Source: Perkinsus marinus ATCC 50983 (Eukaryota > Perkinsozoa > Perkinsida > Perkinsidae). Taken from it: 64,000 nucleotides of DNA. This document shows, in pieces, positions 1-9,461 of this stretch (positions within the stretch are counted from its first letter, which is position 1; every line of letters starts with the position of its first letter). The notes beneath the pieces are model-generated. The model saw only the letters and a program-made list of their open reading frames with translations, made no database searches and was not told the DNA's origin. A program made the position numbers and the translations under genes. The DNA lies in the NCBI RefSeq assembly GCF_000006405.1, contig NW_003206658.1:376474-440473 (forward strand). Reading direction: 5' to 3'.

Positions 1-87
1 CCAATTCTGAGGGTATCCGGAATGTCTCGGCATGCATCTCATGGATTGGTAAGTGAGTTATCGTCAATACCATTGTGACGGCGGCCT

Positions 88-2333
88 TTGCGCTGTACTC
101 TGAAGGCACAAATTTTGTACTACAAAATTACTGCTTTTTTATCCTTGTTATCACTGCTTTGTTATCACACTGGTTGCAGCGACGAAGTCAGCCACCTCCG
201 AGAGGAGCTTCAGTACCATCAAAAAGGATATGAGGCCCATGCGTCAGTCTACCACATCAGGGCATTCATCTGACCCCAGTGTCATGACTAGAGGACTAGA
301 CTCTGACGATCATGAAGCAGTGCTCGAGCTGACCCGTGAGGTGGCGGCGCAACGACTAATCTTGTGTTATCTACTGAAAGGTCAAGGTGTGTATATGTGT
401 AAGCGACATCAGTGAGTCACTGACAGTGGCAAAGGAACATCTGAATGATCGTGTCACCCGTAAGACTATCACGCGATGCCGCCCCAGTAATGATGTTATT
501 CTCTCATGATCAATAACTTGTCAAATCAGGGGCGCTCGACTGGAGTTTTTGGCATAGTCTGTGGCGAGAGGCTTATCACAGGACTCAGTTCTCTGTGAGA
601 ATAACATTCAAAAAGTCTGAAACTTCTCTGACTCAACTACAATAGAGCTATAAGAGGTCGCCTAGTCTATGGATCGTAACTCTTGCTCTCCTCAGGTATT
701 CATTCACGCCATGAATCCCTATGGAATGGCTCATTATAGGAGATTCAACGAGGAGAATGTCGACCTCAACAGGAATGGTCTTGACGCTCATGAATTTCAT
801 TATCTCATCAACGAGCGAGATCCGAATGTTGCCGGGTATGGTTTCAGGGTTAGTTGCTCCGACCACGGATTTCTCTGAAAATTAGGTACATCGATTTGGA
901 TCCAATATTGAACCCACACGACATGTCTTTGTTATCTCTCCTATATAATAGCATTTTATTCCTTGGAAAGTGAGACCACGTGACTCGAGTTACTGCCGCT
1001 GAATAGAATTCCTTCTGCTGTCGTTATGGATGAGTTCGTTCAGGTACGGTATCAGCCACGTGAAGCGGGCGGTGGTTAGTGCACAGTATACGAAACCTTC
1101 CGGACTGTTTTATGGCGGTCAGAAGCTGCAAAGATCATACGAAATAATGACTGAAGTAAACTTGGTTAGCTTATGCATCGCTTCCAGATTGCCATTGTCG
1201 CAGGTCTTGACAGATGTGGGAGTATTCGATGGACACACTACGATGATCGACGTGCACACTGGGCTTGGCCCGAGTGGAATCGATACACTTATAACGAGCG
1301 ATCTGATTCGGTGAGTACGGGAACATTTCCTCCACCAGTTTGATGTCGTTTCAGTTGGATTATTTCACGACGTTGTTGAAGTCTCGCGAGCCGGTGAATG
1401 CTTCCCCTGTGGAGTGCGCAGCAGTCAACTGCGTTTATGAGCATGACCAGTCGGGCTTCGGCGCGGATGTGATCCAGGGATATGATAAAGTTCAAGGCGA
1501 CGCTGGCAGTTATTGGAGACGAAAAAGGTGAGGCTCAAGAATTGATGCCACGATGTTCAGAGCTCACTTGCTGAGATCTGAACATCGTAGCGTCGTTTCT
1601 CGTTCAAGGTCGGTTTGCCTCAGTTCGAGTCGTCTCCTTTCTGTTACGCAAGAATTCGGTACGCACAGTATCATATTGGCGCTGCCCATCATGATAATGG
1701 AAAACATGGCGTGAGTTTATATCACTGTGGCGGTCTTCCTTCATCGCATCTCTATGAATCTTACTATACGGGATTAGTGCATAGTGTTTTAGTTGCTGGC
1801 TAGCAGTGGTGTCGCATTGACTAGGTTTTTACGTGATGATCGTTGAGGCTTATGACCCACAATTTGATGAGAAATTAATCACTACAAGTGGTCGTATGTA
1901 TACAGCAAGATTTAATCTGGCGAGGAATCCGGGTTTTTGGAGGAGTTGAACATAGTGTTATGGTCATTGGCCGCATGTGTGGAAAAACGATGGCTGAATT
2001 TGACTGTCTGATTCTGTATAAGTAAATGAGTACATGCTGGGAAAAATCTTACAGTGAACACAATGATGTCCCATACAATCGTGCTCATTGCGAGAATATT
2101 GTCATCAAAATTATTCATTGTGATTGAAATTCGTCCGTAGCACACATCTCAGAGACGTGGTCCGCTCAAACTTTCCTGAGGAAGTCGAGCGCAGTTTACA
2201 TTTATATGATGATTTCATCTTTCCACGCAGGTTCAACCATAAGCCTGATGACCATTCCCGATGGTCACAGTATAATCGTGACTACTTTTATGTCAGGACT
2301 CCTGAATGGAAGAGCAGCCTTATTGACAGGTGA
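88..2333 (+). CDS. D UF2817/M14-like zinc carboxypeptidase-fold protein (multi-exon, ends uncertain)
   Basis: Exons recognisable in order: about 533-600 (GRSTGVFGIVCGERL), about 696-850 (AMNPYGMAHYRRFNEENVDL then NRN), about 1075-1310 (QYTKPSGLFYGG; IDVHTGLGPSG), 1352-1528 (SGFGADVIQGYDKVQGDAG), about 1610-1700, and 2140-2331 ending TPEWKSSLID before a gtgagt donor. The NPxGxxHxRRxNExNVDLNRN and DxHTGLGxxG blocks are diagnostic of the DUF2817 branch of M14 metallocarboxypeptidases. The family's zinc motif HGVEG (HxxE) reads TGVFG here, so two of three metal ligands are missing, while the later His of DVHTGLG is kept. It may be a non-catalytic relative. The first exon(s) and the last exon were not fixed; the N-terminal part at 180-270 is tentative. 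Confident of the family, not of the ends. Confidence 0.75.
1550..1588. repeat. Intronic 12-bp inverted repeat
   Basis: ACGATGTTCAGA (1550-1561) is exactly complementary to TCTGAACATCGT (1577-1588) across a 15-nt loop. It lies in the intron of the M14-like gene that starts with the gtgaggc donor at 1528. It could fold in the pre-mRNA and bring the splice sites together; no function is shown. Confidence 0.7.
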
Positions 2334-3322
2334 GTCCTTCCCATCGGCGGAATCGATAATGCTCATGAATCGGCGGATGACCATTGCTCGTTGGGCGAAT
2401 TGATAGAGTCAAATAAGCGATGGATTCCGTTATATATGATTCTCTCGGTACATGAGGCAGTCAACTCGAGAACTTGGCAATTGTGTGTGTCCGATCTAAT
2501 ACTGTAATTCAGAGGTTCACGTCTTTTCTGGGAGGTCCTCGAGAGTACCACATAAGTTGATCTGAATACAGCAGTGCTATTTGGAGGCGTATTCACTCGT
2601 TCATGGCAATGGATTTTCCGAGAAGTTTCTAAGTAGAATGCACCGCATTTGAGTTGGTATTTCTTGCAATACTGCTAATGCTGAATTGCCATTTTTACTT
2701 GAAAGTCTTCGACTAGCGAATTAGTGATTGCTCGATATCTTTCTCTCCTGGCGTCGATGTCTTGTGGCACCATATACTATCAATGACAGCTGATCGGAAA
2801 GAAGGCGGTGTTATCGCTCTAACAGGGGCGAGCAGACAGATAGTCTAAACGCATAAAGTATACCCAACACGTGGCACGAGAAGATCTAGTTTTATCCACA
2901 GTGCGTTCGATGAACACCGCATCGACCCGGTACGCATATTTTCAAAAAATGAAGACCCCCCCCACTGTTTGCCATTGAATAAGTACTAAGCAAGAACACT
3001 ATGCTGTAGACACTACAGTGGACCTTCATGTCAACAAATTGCTATCACATTCAACCGTCAATCTCCTTCTGATGCTGCTGTTTCTGAAAAGCTCAATATT
3101 GTAGTTACATCTGTTGGAATTGATGTTGTAAGAATAAAAAAATATCTCTCGAGGGAAACTTGATGACTTTTTAGATCTCAGTTTCCGGCTTACTTTGCGA
3201 AGACCTTACATTTACATGAGAAATTACGTCAAGTCCGGCAGAAGATTTGTGAAAAAGTTCGTTTTGATTTAAAGTTTCAACTCACGCCTTCCCATTTTTC
3301 GTAGTAATTCCCAAATTTGCTA
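2334..3322. other. Intergenic, no gene seen
   Basis: This is the space between the last recognised exon of the M14-like gene and the convergent end of DNAL1. It should hold the final exon or 3' UTR of the former. Only short, unconvincing ORFs are present, and no repeat family described elsewhere in the window is recognised. Confidence 0.5.
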
Positions 3323-4574
3323 CTATTTCAATTGAATGATTATGAAACTTAAAATTGATTTTTCGAACCGCAAATTCCTCCGCGGTGGAATAAATTTCCG
3401 AATCGCTTCTGTTATACAATTATTTGATTGAATACCCCTGTTATGACTAAAGGCGAACCGAATGAGCTCACCAGTGACCATTTCTCCATCCAGGGTCTTC
3501 ACTTCAGGGAAGTGCTTCAGCACCATCGGCCGAACACTCTTACGGGTGAATCCCTGACCGGTCAGTTTGGCCATCGAACGACCCCGGTTCGATTCCCGCT
3601 CACCTCATAAATCGGATTTCCGACTAAACATACGTTAGTCAACTCTGGCAAGGAGGACAGTTTTCTGAAGAATATCTTTCAACCCGTCGGATCCCCGACA
3701 CGACTTACGATATTTCATCCCAAGAAGCTATCGCGTTGTTGGAGATATAAAGTGTATGCAGCTTCACGCAGGGCGTCAGTCCGTCCTGAAATCGATCATC
3801 GAAGTTTCGAAAAAAATGATAAAAAGGAATCTTCAGGTCGACTCTTACCAACGACGATATTTGATTGTAGGAAATCCACAGCTGTTGCAAGGTGGCTCCA
3901 ACCTGACAGAAAACTATCTTCTGGAGCTCCAACGAACTGTGGGGGAATACTTCAACTGAGAGTCGTTGAATTTCGCCACTTCTCCATCGAATTGTGGCAT
4001 CGATGTCGATTGGATCGATCGTTTCAGCGAATTTTATTGATTTTTTGAGGAAAGTTTTTTGAAATTTTTCGAAATTTTGTGAAATTTTTTGGCCTAAAAT
4101 TATTGTGATAATATTTGTCACCTCTTCCAAGCACATGATCTTCTTAATCTGATTTCTCCCAAGGGAGAGAATCTGCAGATTCTTTAGTCCAGGAAGAGGA
4201 ATCATTTTGTCTATACAATTAGTCGAGAGCGATAGGTGTTTAACCTGCACATCCAAAGGTCCCTGGTTCGGTCCATGGCGAGGGTATTTTACGTTGACTA
4301 AAGTATTGAGGGCGCTATCTAGCTTCTCGATCGGTGGGATCAGACACATCAGCTTGATCACTTCCGCCTCCTCAGGGTTCGCATCCTAGGGTTGAGCACA
4401 AAAGATACAAAGTAGGTCCGGTTGATGACCATCGCACGTTGACATGTACTTTTCAAAATGGAAATGCGTCAGCGATCGCTCACATCGTCGAAACGCAAAA
4501 CTTTCACACCAACGTTTTACCTCGTGTTTCTCCTGCCAAAGTTGAAGGGCCTTCGCGCAAGTTGTAGGGGGCAT
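3323..4574 (-). CDS. DNAL1: Axonemal outer-arm dynein light chain 1 (leucine-rich repeat)
   Basis: A leucine-rich-repeat protein of about 190 aa, the usual family length, that in other organisms binds the motor head of outer-arm dynein gamma heavy chain on axonemal doublets. Exons by continuity: 4574-4521, 4385-4293, 4244-4122, 3902-3849, 3785-3709, 3664-3604, 3553-about 3472, then a C-terminal exon ending near 3323. Hallmarks read in order: [98 protein letters not shown] and [12 protein letters not shown] chose the second Met (4574) because it matches the family N-terminus; the first is at 4586. Introns are 135, 48, 219, 63, 44 and 50 nt. Three of them (48, 219, 63) are multiples of three with no stop, so they read through as one ORF. 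The C-terminal tail after LDGE is uncertain. Confidence 0.9.
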
Positions 4575-4602
4575 TGAAGGATGCAATGTGAGCTACAGAA
4601 AA

Positions 4603-4621
4603 CGTCACGCGCCACGAAATT
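4603..4621 (-). repeat. 19-mer copy 1, in DNAL1 leader
   Basis: Exact AATTTCGTGGCGCGTGACG in the sense of DNAL1, 29 bp before the upstream Met codon. It is followed by ttttctgtag, a good splice or trans-splice acceptor. Confidence 0.85.
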
Positions 4622-4782
4622 AAACACAAAAAATTGCGAAAAATTCTAGGATTTATTTTATTCGATCTCGACGTAATTTTTGGTCCTAAATCACTATTGG
4701 AGTGCAGCTGAGACGTATCTTGAGGTTGACGTGAAGTCGGACAGATAGAAAGATTCCCCATCAACTCAAATCAGTAGCTTGG

Positions 4783-5419
4783 CTAATCGAACCCGTTGGG
4801 AAACTGAGGCCCTCCCCTACGTGTTGTAGATGAGCCCACAACGTAACTATCGCAAGTATTCCGTACCACACCTTCTCCAACTTCTGATTCTCGATCAATT
4901 ATAACTTCTGGACGAATCATTTGGCGGCCAATTTGACCGATCCACGACTCTCTTTCTGCTGGGGTGTCGGCGATAAGGTAAAACACTCTGGTCGACGAGT
5001 CCACTCTGGAGAAAAAATTTGGAAAAATTTTTTCCTGTCCTCGCTACTTGAAGGAATTCGCTTGTCCGGTTTCCTCATCTGCTGACTTCACAGAAGAGCA
5101 TGATCGCAATAGTAGAGCTTCGGTTGGATATGCTAAGGCACCTGATAGAGGAAATCTTCGCTGTGCGGTAACGACGTATCTTGAGGTTGAGATGGTAAGA
5201 TACGAAGTAGGTCGGGTGGAAAAGATCCTCCCCACTACCTTTGGTCGAGAAACTGCAAAGCAGGTCTTTGGTGAGCACCAACCAGCGCCTTTTCCACTGT
5301 AGTAGATGCTTGCTTTGCTTCATCACGAATCCTGCCTTCACTACGTCAGCAGGACTGAGCACGACACTTCGTGGGTCGATGTGGTCCCTCGTGGAAGAGG
5401 TCAAGGAGAAATTGAACAT
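4783..5419 (-). CDS. Small PH-domain protein
   Basis: Three exons, 5419-5239, 5141-5048 and 5005-4783, give a 165-aa protein that is mostly one pleckstrin-homology domain. The exons join without frame problems: VVKAGFVMKQSKHLLQWKRR then WLVLTKDLLCSF; YPTEALLLRSCSSVKSADEE then TGQANSFK; and RVFYLIADTPAERESWIGQI with the invariant PH Trp in the final helix. The KQSKHLLQWKRRW strand pair is basic, as in phosphoinositide-binding members, so membrane recruitment is likely but not shown. The tail is Gly/Ser/Arg-rich and unstructured. Intron 1 carries a complete GTATCTT foldback. DNAL1 starts about 200 bp downstream on the same strand. No further domain is visible, so no specific gene name is given. 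Confidence 0.85.
5175..5214 (-). repeat. GTATCTT foldback element in PH-gene intron 1
   Basis: CGTATCTT and AAGATACG flank a 13-15-nt loop containing GGTTGAGATGG and are followed by AAGTAGGTC. The whole element sits between the donor at 5238 and the acceptor at 5142, in the orientation GACCTACTTCGTATCTT relative to the gene. Confidence 0.75.
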
Positions 5420-5462
5420 GAAAAACTATGGAAATTGGTCGAGTGACAACGTGATGGTGCGT

Positions 5463-5481
5463 TGTCGCGCGCCATGAAATT
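5463..5481 (-). repeat. 19-mer copy 2, upstream of PH gene
   Basis: AATTTCATGGCGCGCGACA in the sense of the PH gene, 44 bp before its start codon; variant at three or four positions. Confidence 0.7.
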
Positions 5482-5882
5482 AAGCGCGCGCCCTGGAATA
5501 TGTATTCGATGTCGGTTCGTGTGTGTAGTTGAGACATGAAGGAACGGAAGCTAAGCCACTTCAATAGGAGGGGGGAAGAGGAAGCTGAAAAGCTATGGAA
5601 AGAGAAATGTAGTATTTTGAATCGATTATGGAAATTTTTTTACAATTTTTTTTAATGTTTGGTTTTTTTACGGAAAAAATGCGGAATTTTGCGAAAATTT
5701 TTGAAAAAAATGAACTTCTACTAGGATCTGCCAGTGACAACATTGTGGTGAACCTTGTCAGGCTCGGCAGAGGCGTCGAGAGAAGCTGCTAGACGTTACT
5801 TGAAGTCTTCAGTTCGTGTTGGGGGTATGCACAGTGGAAAAGTTGATTATGAAGACAACGAAAGAGTAATAATAATACTATA

Positions 5883-5991
5883 ATGGACTTTCACCTGTTT
5901 TATGTGAATTGGCGTAATACTCTGTGAAAAAATCCGGTAGTCGCGGAATATGTTTTTTACTAGTGTTTTTCATATCACTAGGGTGAAACTC
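5883..5991. mobile_element. MITE family B, copy 1
   Basis: A foldback element of about 110 bp. It starts near ...TTTCACCTGTTTTATGTGAA and ends ATCACTAGGGTGAAACTCCA, sharing the internal CTCTGTGAAAAA and GTAGTCGCGGAATATG blocks with the other B copies. Confidence 0.75.
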
Positions 5992-6303
5992 CAATTTTGT
6001 CACTTTTGTTGGAAATATTTCGGTGATTTCCATTATTATCATCATACCATCTTTCTTTCACATCATGGCAACATGCTCAGGTATTCTCTCCAGTGAATGT
6101 CCCGTCTACGGTGTTAGCCTCTAGACGCGCCGTCCTCGACAGTGTTAGACCTAAGATACTCGATCACTCGCCGAAGTCGTGGAATATCAGTAAGATTGTT
6201 GATATTCTTTATAACGTGATGAAGCGGCTGAGCTCCGTTGGTGTATATCTATTCATTAGAGTGAAAATAATGAGCTTAAAATGTCTAACGCTGTGGACAT
6301 TGG

Positions 6304-6440
6304 CAGTGTGGGAGAATATGAATACGCTCAACCACATGTGTTGGTGACAATATGAAAATTCTGAGGGAATTCTCGTTGCTTTCTGAGTTTTTCTACTCCA
6401 ATCCGTGTGTAAATTGTATAGTTAGTGAGGAAACTCCCCC
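6304..6440. mobile_element. MITE family A, copy 1 (truncated)
   Basis: Starts CAGTGTGGGAGAATATG and continues through the family blocks CAACCACATGTGTTGGTGAC, AATATGAAAATTCTGAGG and TAGTGAGGAAACTCC. The CAGCTGAGG and terminal CCTCCAACACTG segment is missing. Confidence 0.8.
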
Positions 6441-6656
6441 ACACACCGTAGCATAGCGTAATGAAGCGGTTAGTCTACATCTGATGATCGGACTGAAAAT
6501 GATAAAATAAGACTGAAATTGACCACGCTGTGGAGATAAGATTTTCGAAATTGATCTTTTTGTTTGAAATTATAAATCACGAAGTTTTAGGAATCAGGAT
6601 TGTTACTTATTAGTTTTCAGAGTTTTATGGTTGTACTTTCTCCGTTTCTTTGGAAT

Positions 6657-6675
6657 AATTTCGTGGCGCGTGACG
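6657..6675 (+). repeat. 19-mer copy 3
   Basis: Exact AATTTCGTGGCGCGTGACG, nine bases before the proposed ATG at 6684. Confidence 0.85.
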
Positions 6676-6683
6676 GTGTTGAA

Positions 6684-9338
6684 ATGGGGAGTGAATTTGC
6701 AGTTTGCTTGGCATTAGGTGTGAAGACGGATGAGAAGCCTGTTAGGAAAGATTTGAGAAAGCAGTTGTTGATGGTTCGAGCGGGGCTCATGGACCAACCA
6801 GTGGTAGGTAATGGACCTCATCTGAATCTTACCGCGGGGGCAGGATTTGTATCTTTTTGGTCCAGGATCGATTTGTGTTAATATGTCCGGTTTTTCCCGC
6901 AAAAAAATTGCGAGAATTATTTTTTCCCTTTGTAGTGGAAAACGAATTCGAACGACAAGGAGATTTCAGTCGCCGATTTCCCCTCAACTTTTTCACGAAA
7001 AGAGCGGAATATAATTCGACACGTCGGTATGGTCACTGGAAAGGGACCAGTGGGGAGTCTCACGAAGCGATGGTTCAACTTGGTGGATGAGAAAGGTAGG
7101 GGAGGGGAATAATGAGAAAAAATTTCGACATTTTTTTTGAGGAAAAATTTTTTCGGCCGCTTTTTTGAATAGTGTGGGAGAATATGCACATGGTCAACCG
7201 CATATTGGAATTTCGAGGAAAATTTTGGAAAATTTTCCTGATTATTCTTGCACGTTTTTACCCGGATTCGTATGTAGACTTTCATAGCTAGTGAGGGCGA
7301 TGTTGGGTCTCGGGTGAACACCGATGTGCAAGGCATCTGCCCTTTTTGCTTCATAGAGTGGACATGATGAAAGTAGACATGTGAAAGGCTGAAGCTGATC
7401 ACTCGATAGTTAATGTGCATCGATGCAAGTCTGACTAGGCCGTGCTGTCGTAGTGGGCGTTGGACTTTCAAAGTGTTCAAATTTTTTCAAGAAATGCCAC
7501 CGTGAATCGCAAAGGGTGAATCCAGTTTGGTATGTAAATGTGGGTTTTATATTCCGGGAGTGATGATAGTGAAAACTAGTCTCGAAAGGTTACTTTTATC
7601 ACATCACATTTTCATAACAATGTTTATAATATTCATGCGATATAGTTTCAGATCGATTCTCATTTTGCATATCAAATTGACAAGCACTGTATACTGCTAT
7701 ATTTGATGCATGGTGACCATCTATAGAGACTAGAAGTGTGAATAGATTCTTTTCACGATTTGATACTGACGAGTGGGGGCGCGAAATCGAATACTAGGCA
7801 TAATTCGTGACGAAGGGGCGAAGCTCGTATCTTTTGATTGAGCTGTTGGGAAATGATGATCGTTGTGGAGATGTGATGAGCAAAATTGATTTTCAATTGC
7901 GCTGGTCGTGGTCATTTGAAAGTCATAGATCTCGGATCGCTCATCAAACTCTACCCTGGAATTAGTATCCTCTTGCTGCGCTCGCTCCGGTATCTGGTTT
8001 TAGTGGTGGAATTTTCCATTTTGCATTTATGGCAGTGACGTGTTATGTTGTGGTAATATAGGGTTGTACCACTTAATGTCGGTGGAGTTCAGCAAGGAGT
8101 GGTATGAGTGTCGGTCTCCTCAGGTGCCAGTCGCCACAGTGCGAACCCTGAGAATGACTTCATCGGATCGTGGGATATCTCCTCTAGCACGTGTCAGCCT
8201 GCTGACGTTGATGCTCGATTGAAGGCGTTTGTGAAGGCTGAGAAGAGGAGGATTAGAATGAATGGTGATGTCGATGTTCATGTTAATAGTGAAACGTATA
8301 GGAGGTAGTAGTGGGTGGAAATCTTGAAATCTTGCGCTCTCTTGCTATTTCTCAACGGTGAGTGATATGTGGGGGCAGTGTTGGAATATATGTTCGCTTT
8401 CCTCAGCTGAGCTCAGAAGTGAGGTTCCTCACTAGTTTTTATACGAATTCGGGTAGAAGTGCCCAGACACGAACAGGATTTTTCCCGGAATTTCCTCGAA
8501 ATTTTCGTATTGTTACCAACACATATCAACACAAGTTGACCATGTTCATATTTTTCACACACGAACTGTGTAAGGGTTCTCATTTTTAACATTTTTTGCA
8601 ATCGATTTTGGAGTAAGTGTGTTGAGAGTTGAATCTTGGGTATCTTGCTCTCACTTGCATTTCCTCAACGCTGTTCAGTCCTGAAGAACAAGTGGTGGAG
8701 TTGCAGGAATTGGTTAGGGAGAAAAAACGGCAGTATGCTGATCTTAGGGGGGAGTTCATAAGAGAGCTCAGGAGGGAGGTGGGATATGATGTAATTTTTC
8801 GCGCGCCACGAAATTATTGATCAGTTCCCTCATGCGTCGTTGATGAGGCTGGAGGCGATGGCGAGGCGGCTATTGGATGAGAAACTGCTGTCTGATGAGA
8901 AGGTGGGTTTGTGATGTAAAAAGCGCGCGCCATTCTGATCGATTTGGGTTTTCGTGAAGGAGATCGACTGTAGGGCTCACAGTTTTGTCCATGTTCAGAA
9001 TCGGCGATATCCGATCGCACGCGAGAGCTTCCGCCCGAATCTCTCATTGACAACGCAGGATAGGAGGTAGGTCAGCATTTGTGATGGGGAAATTTTGCGG
9101 AAATTTTCCGAGAATTTTCGGGAAAATTTCAATCGAGGTATCGCGAGCATCACCATCCGGGAACGTTTGGTATGATGGAGATGGAGGGAAGGGAGGCGTG
9201 GTCGTGTTGTTTGAATTACGACCAGGCGAGTCGAGGATGCGAGTGAGTGACTTCTGGTGAATTTCGTGGCGCGTGACGGAGTTCTGTGGTAGGTATAGGG
9301 TTGTTAACCCAGATGCTTGGTGTTTGTTGGGATTTTGA
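6684..9338 (+). CDS. Unrecognised multi-exon protein, charged/coiled-coil middle and Cys-rich C-terminus
   Basis: Supported exons: 6684-6803 (LALGVKTDEKPVRKDLRKQL), about 8123-8307 (LKAFVKAEKRRIRMNGDVDV), about 8673-8778 (EEQVVELQELVREKKRQYAD, a predicted coiled coil), 8825-8902 (FPHASLMRLEAMARRLLDEK), about 9171-9242 and 9293-9338. The last two join to read EAWSCCLNYDQASRGCEYRV then VNPDAWCLLGF and stop. Two introns are fixed by continuity, 8779-8824 (46 nt) and 9243-9292 (50 nt), and both carry the 19-mer in opposite orientations. The longer introns hold MITEs. The W-x-CC-x6-S-x-GC C-terminus looks metal-binding. I do not recognise the protein. It ends 123 bp before SMNDC1 on the same strand. 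Alternatively the 5' exon belongs to a separate gene. Confidence 0.5.
7169..7297. mobile_element. MITE family A, copy 2 (truncated)
   Basis: AGTGTGGGAGAATATGCACA then TGGTCAACCGCATATTGGAA, followed by degraded internal sequence up to TAGCTAGTGAGG. Confidence 0.7.
7528..7693. mobile_element. MITE family C-like, degraded copy
   Basis: Ends in TTGGTATGTAAATGTGGG and GCATATCAAATTGACAAGCA then CTGTA, matching the subterminal repeats of the family C elements. The interior differs. Confidence 0.5.
8377..8572. mobile_element. MITE family A, copy 3
   Basis: GCAGTGTTGGAATATATGTT then CGCTTTCCTCAGCTGAGCTC at one end and CAAGTTGACCATGTTCATAT at the other, about 195 bp. It lies in an intron of the unrecognised (+) gene. 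Confidence 0.8.
8799..8815 (-). repeat. 19-mer copy 4 (antisense, in 46-nt intron 8779-8824)
   Basis: TCGCGCGCCACGAAATT within an intron whose splice joins ELRRE to FPHASL in phase 0. Confidence 0.8.
9260..9278 (+). repeat. 19-mer copy 5 (sense, in 50-nt intron 9243-9292)
   Basis: Exact core in the middle of an intron that starts gtgagt and ends gtggtag. TGACG lies 17-18 nt before the acceptor, where a branch site would be expected. Confidence 0.85.
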
Positions 9339-9461
9339 GGAAATGTAAGTATAGTAAGATTGGCAAGATTCGGTCATGTAACACTAGTGGTGTGAGTGAA
9401 TGAGAAATGTTGAGTTTTAGTGCCTTCATGGAAATGGTTGTTTTTGAGTTTCCTTTTCGCG

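Larger units (their letters stand above)
5420..6600. other. Divergent intergenic region with MITEs
   Basis: This is the head-to-head gap between the PH gene and the next (+) gene. It holds the PH leader, a family B MITE (5883-5991), a family A MITE (6304-6440) and T/A-rich tracts near 5620-5710. No convincing coding exon was seen. Confidence 0.5.
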
